Source: Solenopsis invicta
Taxonomy: Eukaryota; Arthropoda; Insecta; Hymenoptera; Formicidae
Reading direction: 5' to 3'
DNA length: 64,000 nt
Assembly (NCBI RefSeq): GCF_016802725.1
Contig: NC_052678.1
Coordinates: 887,001-951,000 of the forward strand
Shown here: positions 59,870 to 64,000 of the stretch, piece by piece
How the letters are laid out: every line of letters begins with the position of its first letter
Numbering within the stretch: the stretch's first letter is position 1
Notes under the pieces: generated by a model
The model's database searches: none
What the model saw: only the letters and a program-made list of their open reading frames with translations
Told to the model about the DNA's origin: nothing
Position numbers and translations under genes: made by a program

Positions 59870-60518
59870 TTTTTATTTTTTCTCTGTCCGCCGAATTCGC
59901 GCGCTAGCGGCAGCGGGCGCGGGCGGCGGGCGCGGGCGACGGCGGCGGCGGCGGCGGGCCCCGCGAAAATTGCCCGCGGGTGGCGGCGGGACCCGCGGAA
60001 ATTGCGCGCGGGCTGCGGCGGGCCCCGCGGAAATCGCCGCGGAAAACCGCCGCAAAATACGCCGCGGAAATCGCCGCGGATATCGCCGCGGAGAACCGCC
60101 GTGGTATTTTTTAAAAAATACACGCCGGTTCGAAGCCATGGGATTCCTCTCTCCCCAACATCATCCTCGGTGGTATATACCGCTCTGCCGCGCGACTTAC
60201 CCCCACCTTTCAATCCCACCTCTAGATCAGTGGGTGACACCACCCACTGCATCTCGAGGATCACCACCCACTCCCTGTATCATTCCCTCCCACCTGGGTA
60301 GGACCTCGGGCTGACTCCCACGCGCGGGTCAGTTCAGCGGGCTGACCCCCACCTCCCAAGTTAGGTCTCGCGGGTCACCACCCACCTCCCATGTCAGACC
60401 TCGCGGATCATCACCCACTCCGCGGTACGTACCGCAGGTACCCCCGCGCCTACATTCCCCCTCGCCCCTCACCCCCCCTCATTGCCCCATGGCTTTGAAT
60501 CGGCATAGTCTTACTACT
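59870..60518. repeat. GC-rich terminal and subterminal repeats, right arm
   Basis: It contains repeated CGCCGCGGAAAT-type words (about 59960-60096), a TATTTTTTAAAAAATA dyad near 60105, then ~40-bp subterminal repeats of the type 'cccacctcccaagttaggtctcgcgggtcacca' in shortened form (about 60320-60425), a GGTACGTACC palindrome, and the terminus. No gene; the open frames are compositional. Confidence 0.7.
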
Positions 60519-60524
60519 CACATA
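60519..60524. repeat. Target-site duplication, right copy
   Basis: CACATA directly abuts the right CT terminus. Collapsing the two copies rejoins the minus-strand coding frame of the interrupted gene (FCSDVI then CDIKQV). Confidence 0.9.
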
Positions 60525-61143
60525 TAACGTCAGAACAGAATATATTTTTTACTGAATCAACAACTTCTTGAACAAAACTTCTAGGAATTAATAAGTTATT
60601 ATTATAATATATTTGCAATAAATTTAATTATGCTGCTATTGTGGTTAGTGTGCTATCCAATGCATCATGAAATGTAGTTAACACCTTGAGAAGAGATGAA
60701 AATTTGGTAAATTGTTAGCATTCAATTGCGTAGATGCTTCGGAACTTGTCAGAAATTCAATTATATTTTTTTGTTTGCTGTTTTCGTTCTAATTATTTGG
60801 ATTAACTAAGCTCTCACGCACAATTGCAATGTGTTTTGTAAATTAATTTAATGAACTGAATGATCTTTTACAGTTGTCTTCTTTAATTGGTTCAAACGTC
60901 TATGTTTATGCTTCAAATAGTGTATCAATGTTTTTAATAGTAAAAATATTTGATCACAAACAAAGCAAATCATCATTAATATCAAATAATTTTGCATTAA
61001 AAACACTTAAAAATGTTAAAATGTTAAATCTAAATTAAAACTTTTAAGTCAAAACACTTAAAAATATCTAAATACCTAACTCTGAATTAAAAATTTTTAG
61101 TAAAACACTTAAGAATATCAAAATGTTAACTCTTAAGTAAAAC

Positions 61144-61371
61144 TCAATTCTCACTATTCAATTTCACAATATCTGACATCAAAGAAGTAACAGAAACATA
61201 CGTTTTGGTTTTCGAAAAGTCGTACACAACTTGCTCAATAAATATCCATGCAATTTCATCCTCTGGAGGATAACTGGCATTCACAACATGAAAAATTTTG
61301 AAGCACAGGTCTGTACGATGTACTCTAGCATTTTTTGCTATGACTGTTGTAAAACAACTACCTTTGAACAA
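61144..61371 (-). other. Coding-like stretch without ATG
   Basis: A 75-codon open frame on the minus strand (DLCFKIFHVVNASYPPEDEI, then AWIFIEQVVYDF) has balanced, protein-like composition in an AT-rich setting. It starts with a TTG, so it would be an exon. A possible upstream exon lies near 61640-61530 (Lys/Arg-rich). The family is not recognised; it may belong to the gene interrupted by the Polinton or to another decayed one. Confidence 0.3.
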
Positions 61372-61374
61372 TTA

Positions 61375-62384
61375 AATAGTAATGTATAATTAGAATATAA
61401 TTTTGCCTAACTTAGTTATTTTTATTAGTATAATTTATCTTACCATTGATGACGCCAAATTTAGCATCTGCAAAAATGTAATGATTTTTTAATTGAAATG
61501 CACATTTCATGCGCGTAACTTACCAAAACTTGTCTGTAATTACTTTTTGCCATTTCCCGGGTTTTAAAACTTTACACAAGCGATAGTACGTCTTTTTCCT
61601 ATAAACTCGACGTTTGTACACTCTTTTTTTCAGCAAACTGGTAAAATTTTCTCTAGAGAAATAACAATGACATTATCCTGTTTGCTATAATCCGATGATG
61701 CATTTGCTGATATTTCATTCCAGTTTGAGTCTGCTAACATACTTTCACTTGCGGAAACAGATTTGTCATTATGTGAAATTTTATTAAATATCATCTCTTA
61801 TACTACATCTATTGCATGTAGTAAACATATATAAACTATTAAGTGTTACTTTGTTATTTAAATTTTGCGATATAGTTTTCCAAATTTTGTGCGTTTTCGA
61901 AATAATTTTGCTCTCATTGTTTAATAATATTTTTATATTTAATAATCGTCTCTTATTATCTTAGGATCAACTTTTCCTGGTTTACCGCGCACTGGATACG
62001 TGGTGAAAACTACACGTGATACTCTCTGACAAACTGTTGTAACTTCTCTGACAAATTGTTAGAGACTAATTTGAAAAATCCAAAATTTGAGTTTTATATA
62101 CTTTTTGGCTTTCCTTTAGATGATGGTAAAAACGGCAGCATACTCTAAGATTGCGATATCGGTCAAAAAACCGCACAGGGCGTTGTGTTACACAACATTC
62201 GCGGTATATTTGATCATATTGTACGGCTTTCCCTTTATTGCCAAATACAACAAAGCCGAAAAGTTTATGTCTTTAATCGGCAACTACCAGTGTATCTGAT
62301 AACATGATTTATAAGGATGTAGAAAAGTACATATCATTAGTAATAGAATAAACGGAGATCAGAGAAAATCGGCATGTGTCAAAA
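61375..62384. other. Intergenic, no supported gene
   Basis: AT-rich DNA between the decayed gene and the terminal fold-back. Apart from the possible exon near 61530-61640, nothing is supportable. Confidence 0.35.
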
Positions 62385-63990
62385 GACTGCCGTATTGATC
62401 TGACAAGTAAACCTACGGAAGTGTCACTCTCCGATTTTTCTGAAATTTGGATATGTTATAATACATAAAAAACTAAAAAACTAAGAAAAAAGTATTTTTT
62501 TTAGCAGCGAAAAAACATATTTAGGGGGTGAAACGACTCCCCCAAAATAGAGGGTAAAATGGAAAATTGCGATATCTTTGAGATCAGTGAAGCGATCTTA
62601 ATGATTTTTGGTATAAAAGTATCTTTTGATGGAAGACGAAAATCGATCTAGGTATGTTGGAGGGGGAGTAAAAATTAGGGGGCCAATTATATTTAAAGTA
62701 ACCAATTTTTTGCTACAAAAAATCAGTTTTGATCTAATTGAAGTGAAATCTATAAAAACTTTAAAAGAAAAACTAATCAAGGAACAAGTATTTTTTTTTT
62801 TATATAAATATTTGGGCGTAAATAACCTCTATATTGTCGCGCTCGTTTGACATTGCGCATGAAACACCTTGTGAAACTATATTTTTAAACTGTTCAATCT
62901 TTTTAATATATTGGTTTCTGAAGTTCCTGAATCTGAATCTGAAATTAGATTTTCAAAATTTAATATGGCGGACAAAAACTTTAAAAATTATTTGAATAGG
63001 CAGTAACTCGACATGCAATTTTTAAAATACAATAAAATCAACTTATAACATTTACTGTTAGTTATGTGAAGTAAATTAAACATGTTAAAAATATTAATTG
63101 TTTAATTTAATAACCGCCGGCGTTAGCGTTATCCGAGATGTACCGCGCGACGGTCGCATGGTCGGATTTACATTTCTTCGGGGTGCTTGATTAGAGTGAG
63201 TCCCCTTTCCTCTCACTATTTTCTGATACATCTCGGGTAACGCTAACGCCGGCGGTTATAAACAATTAATATTTTTAACATGTTTAATTTACTTCACATA
63301 ACTAACAATAAATGTCATAAGTTGATTTTATTGTATTTTGAAAATTGCATGTCAAGTTACTGCCTATTCAAGTAATTTTTAGAGTTTTTGTCTGCCATAT
63401 TGAATCCGCCATATTAAATTTTGAAAATCTGATTTCAGATTTGGATTCAACGACTTCAAAAACCAATATATTAAAAAAATTGAACAGTTCAAAAATATAG
63501 TTTTACAAGGTGTTTCATGCGCAATGTCAAACAAGCGCGACAATATAAAGGTTATTTACCCCCAAATATTTCTATAAAAAAAAAACAAAAAAACAAAAAA
63601 TACATGTTCTTTAATTAGCTTTCCTTTTGAAGTTTTCATAAATTTCACTTCAATTAAATCAAAACTGATTTTTTGCAGCAAAAATTGGTTATTTTAGAGG
63701 TAGTTAGCCCCCTAATTTTCACTCCCCCTCCAACATACTCAGGCCAATTTTCGTCTTCTATCAAAAGATACTTTCATACCAAAAATCATTAAGATCGCTT
63801 TACTGATCTCAAAGATATCGTAATTTTTACATTTTACCCCCTATTTTGGGGGAGTCGTTTCACCCCTTAAATATGTTTTTTTGCTGTTAAAAAAATATGT
63901 GTCTCTTAGTTTTTTATGTATTATAACATATCTAAATTTCAGAAAAATCGAAAAGTGACACTTTCGTAGGTTTTCTTGTGAGTATGATTA
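62385..63990. mobile_element. Large fold-back element, ~0.75-kb arms
   Basis: Left arm about 62385-63143 and right arm about 63228-63990 are diverged reverse complements: for example 'acgactcccccaaaatagag' on the left and its near-reverse complement near 63845, and GCCGGCGTTAGCG / CGCTAACGCCGGC at the inner ends. The spacer is about 84 bp. No transposase. The arms differ at many positions, so it is older than the Polinton palindrome. The outer right end may extend past the window. Confidence 0.85.
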
Positions 63991-64000
63991 AAATTGCCCT

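Larger units (their letters stand above)
46250..60518. mobile_element. Palindromic Polinton/Maverick (adintovirus-like) element with 6-bp TSD
   Basis: A 14,269-bp element with ends AGTAGTAAGACTATGCCG and the exact reverse complement, i.e. the 5'-AG...CT-3' ends typical of Polintons, flanked by the 6-bp duplication CACATA. It consists of two ~6.93-kb inverted arms and a 408-bp centre. It encodes adenain-like protease, penton-like and major capsid proteins, a PLA2-pX-like protein and an A32-type ATPase, the known Polinton/adintovirus morphogenesis set, each present twice except the truncated ATPase. No protein-primed PolB or RVE integrase was found in either arm or the centre. GC content is clearly above the host background. 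Open frames are intact in both arms, so the insertion looks young. The structure suggests a snap-back derivative mobilised in trans. Confidence 0.93.
53587..60518. repeat. Right arm of the giant inverted repeat
   Basis: 6932 bp. This is the arm that continues naturally into the central unique segment through the ATPase frame, so it represents the original gene order. The left arm is the inverted copy joined to it. Confidence 0.95.
44270..60976 (-). pseudogene. Decayed multi-exon C2H2-finger gene with DIMHDL motif, split by a MITE and the palindromic Polinton
   Basis: Minus-strand pieces of one gene family common in ant genomes (function unknown; the DIMHDL-x-GV motif recalls tnp2/EnSpm-type transposases). 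A zinc-finger exon lies near 60976-60850 (ICFVCDQIF ... HYLKHKH). An exon starts at 60580 (SFVQEVVDSVKNIF). Its frame stops at the Polinton target site and continues on the far side at 46249 (DIKQVVFDRLQNLNEDTD), is interrupted again by the TTAA MITE, and continues from 45210 (NTVRNMFKIIENSF). Further pieces: about 45000-44785 (GNKHVFPMFIHFDEYET), about 44697-44600 (KTFENAAVFVDELIL), and about 44510-44270 (FKCRFCKIKK ... VDIMHDLFKGV). There are stops and frameshifts in the distal part, so it was already decaying or has decayed since. Confidence 0.65.

Noticed and set aside
46250..60518. Possibility that the palindrome is a fold-back assembly or library artefact
   Set aside because: The two outer flanks are different, both abut the same 6-bp duplication, the interrupted frame is restored on removal, and the arms differ at several places. 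An artefact would not create a TSD. Not fully excluded without spanning reads.

Overview
The window looks like a piece of an AT-rich insect genome, most likely a hymenopteran and probably an ant. The evidence is split, intron-containing animal genes (Romo1 and ERGIC3), ant-type repeat families (DUF4806-like genes, a FLYWCH/MULE/RING gene, mariner, Penelope-like elements, TTAA-flanked MITEs) and abundant microsatellites. No bacterial operons, rRNA, tRNA or CRISPR arrays were seen.

Layout. 1-10.9 kb holds two host genes: Romo1 (+ strand, two coding exons) and seven 5' exons of ERGIC3 (- strand). Romo1 appears to lie antisense inside a long ERGIC3 intron. 10.9-21.6 kb is gene-poor: TTAA MITEs, a 4.4-kb AT-rich degenerate repeat array carrying a LINE with a 5' inversion, a Penelope-like fragment with a hammerhead-ribozyme-like motif, and a TIR element. 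21.6-31.3 kb has a decayed DUF4806-type gene and a decayed FLYWCH-MULE-RING gene split by an apparently intact mariner. 31.4-44.2 kb is layered repeats: fold-backs, a hAT pseudogene split by a solo LTR, a second solo LTR, and a Penelope GIY-YIG fragment. 44.3-61 kb is a decayed multi-exon gene with a C2H2 finger and a 'DIMHDL' motif, split first by a TTAA MITE and then by a 14.3-kb virus-like element. A large fold-back closes the window.

Main discovery candidate. Bases 46250-60518 are a Polinton/Maverick (adintovirus-like) element that is almost entirely one giant palindrome: two ~6.93-kb arms, nearly identical, around a 408-bp unique centre. It begins AG and ends CT, and is flanked by a 6-bp target duplication (CACATA). 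Removing the element and one copy of the duplication restores the reading frame of the interrupted host-genome gene. Each arm carries a full virion-morphogenesis cassette: a Cys/His ORF, a PLA2-pX-like protein, an adenain-type protease, a penton-like minor capsid protein, a double-jelly-roll-type major capsid protein candidate, a DnaQ-like protein and a small spliced gene. The only packaging ATPase straddles the centre and is truncated there. No DNA polymerase B or integrase is visible. The simplest reading is a snap-back (symmetric, defective-genome-like) derivative made during protein-primed replication and integrated by an integrase supplied in trans. A fold-back assembly artefact must be excluded, but the real TSD, the different outer flanks and several arm-to-arm differences argue against one.

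Within that element the genes read outward from the centre on both sides. The ATPase and the first morphogenesis gene share a divergent TATA-containing promoter. The outer ~1.5 kb of each arm holds no convincing gene but has an unusual hairpin array, GGT/GCC repeats and subterminal GC-rich repeats.
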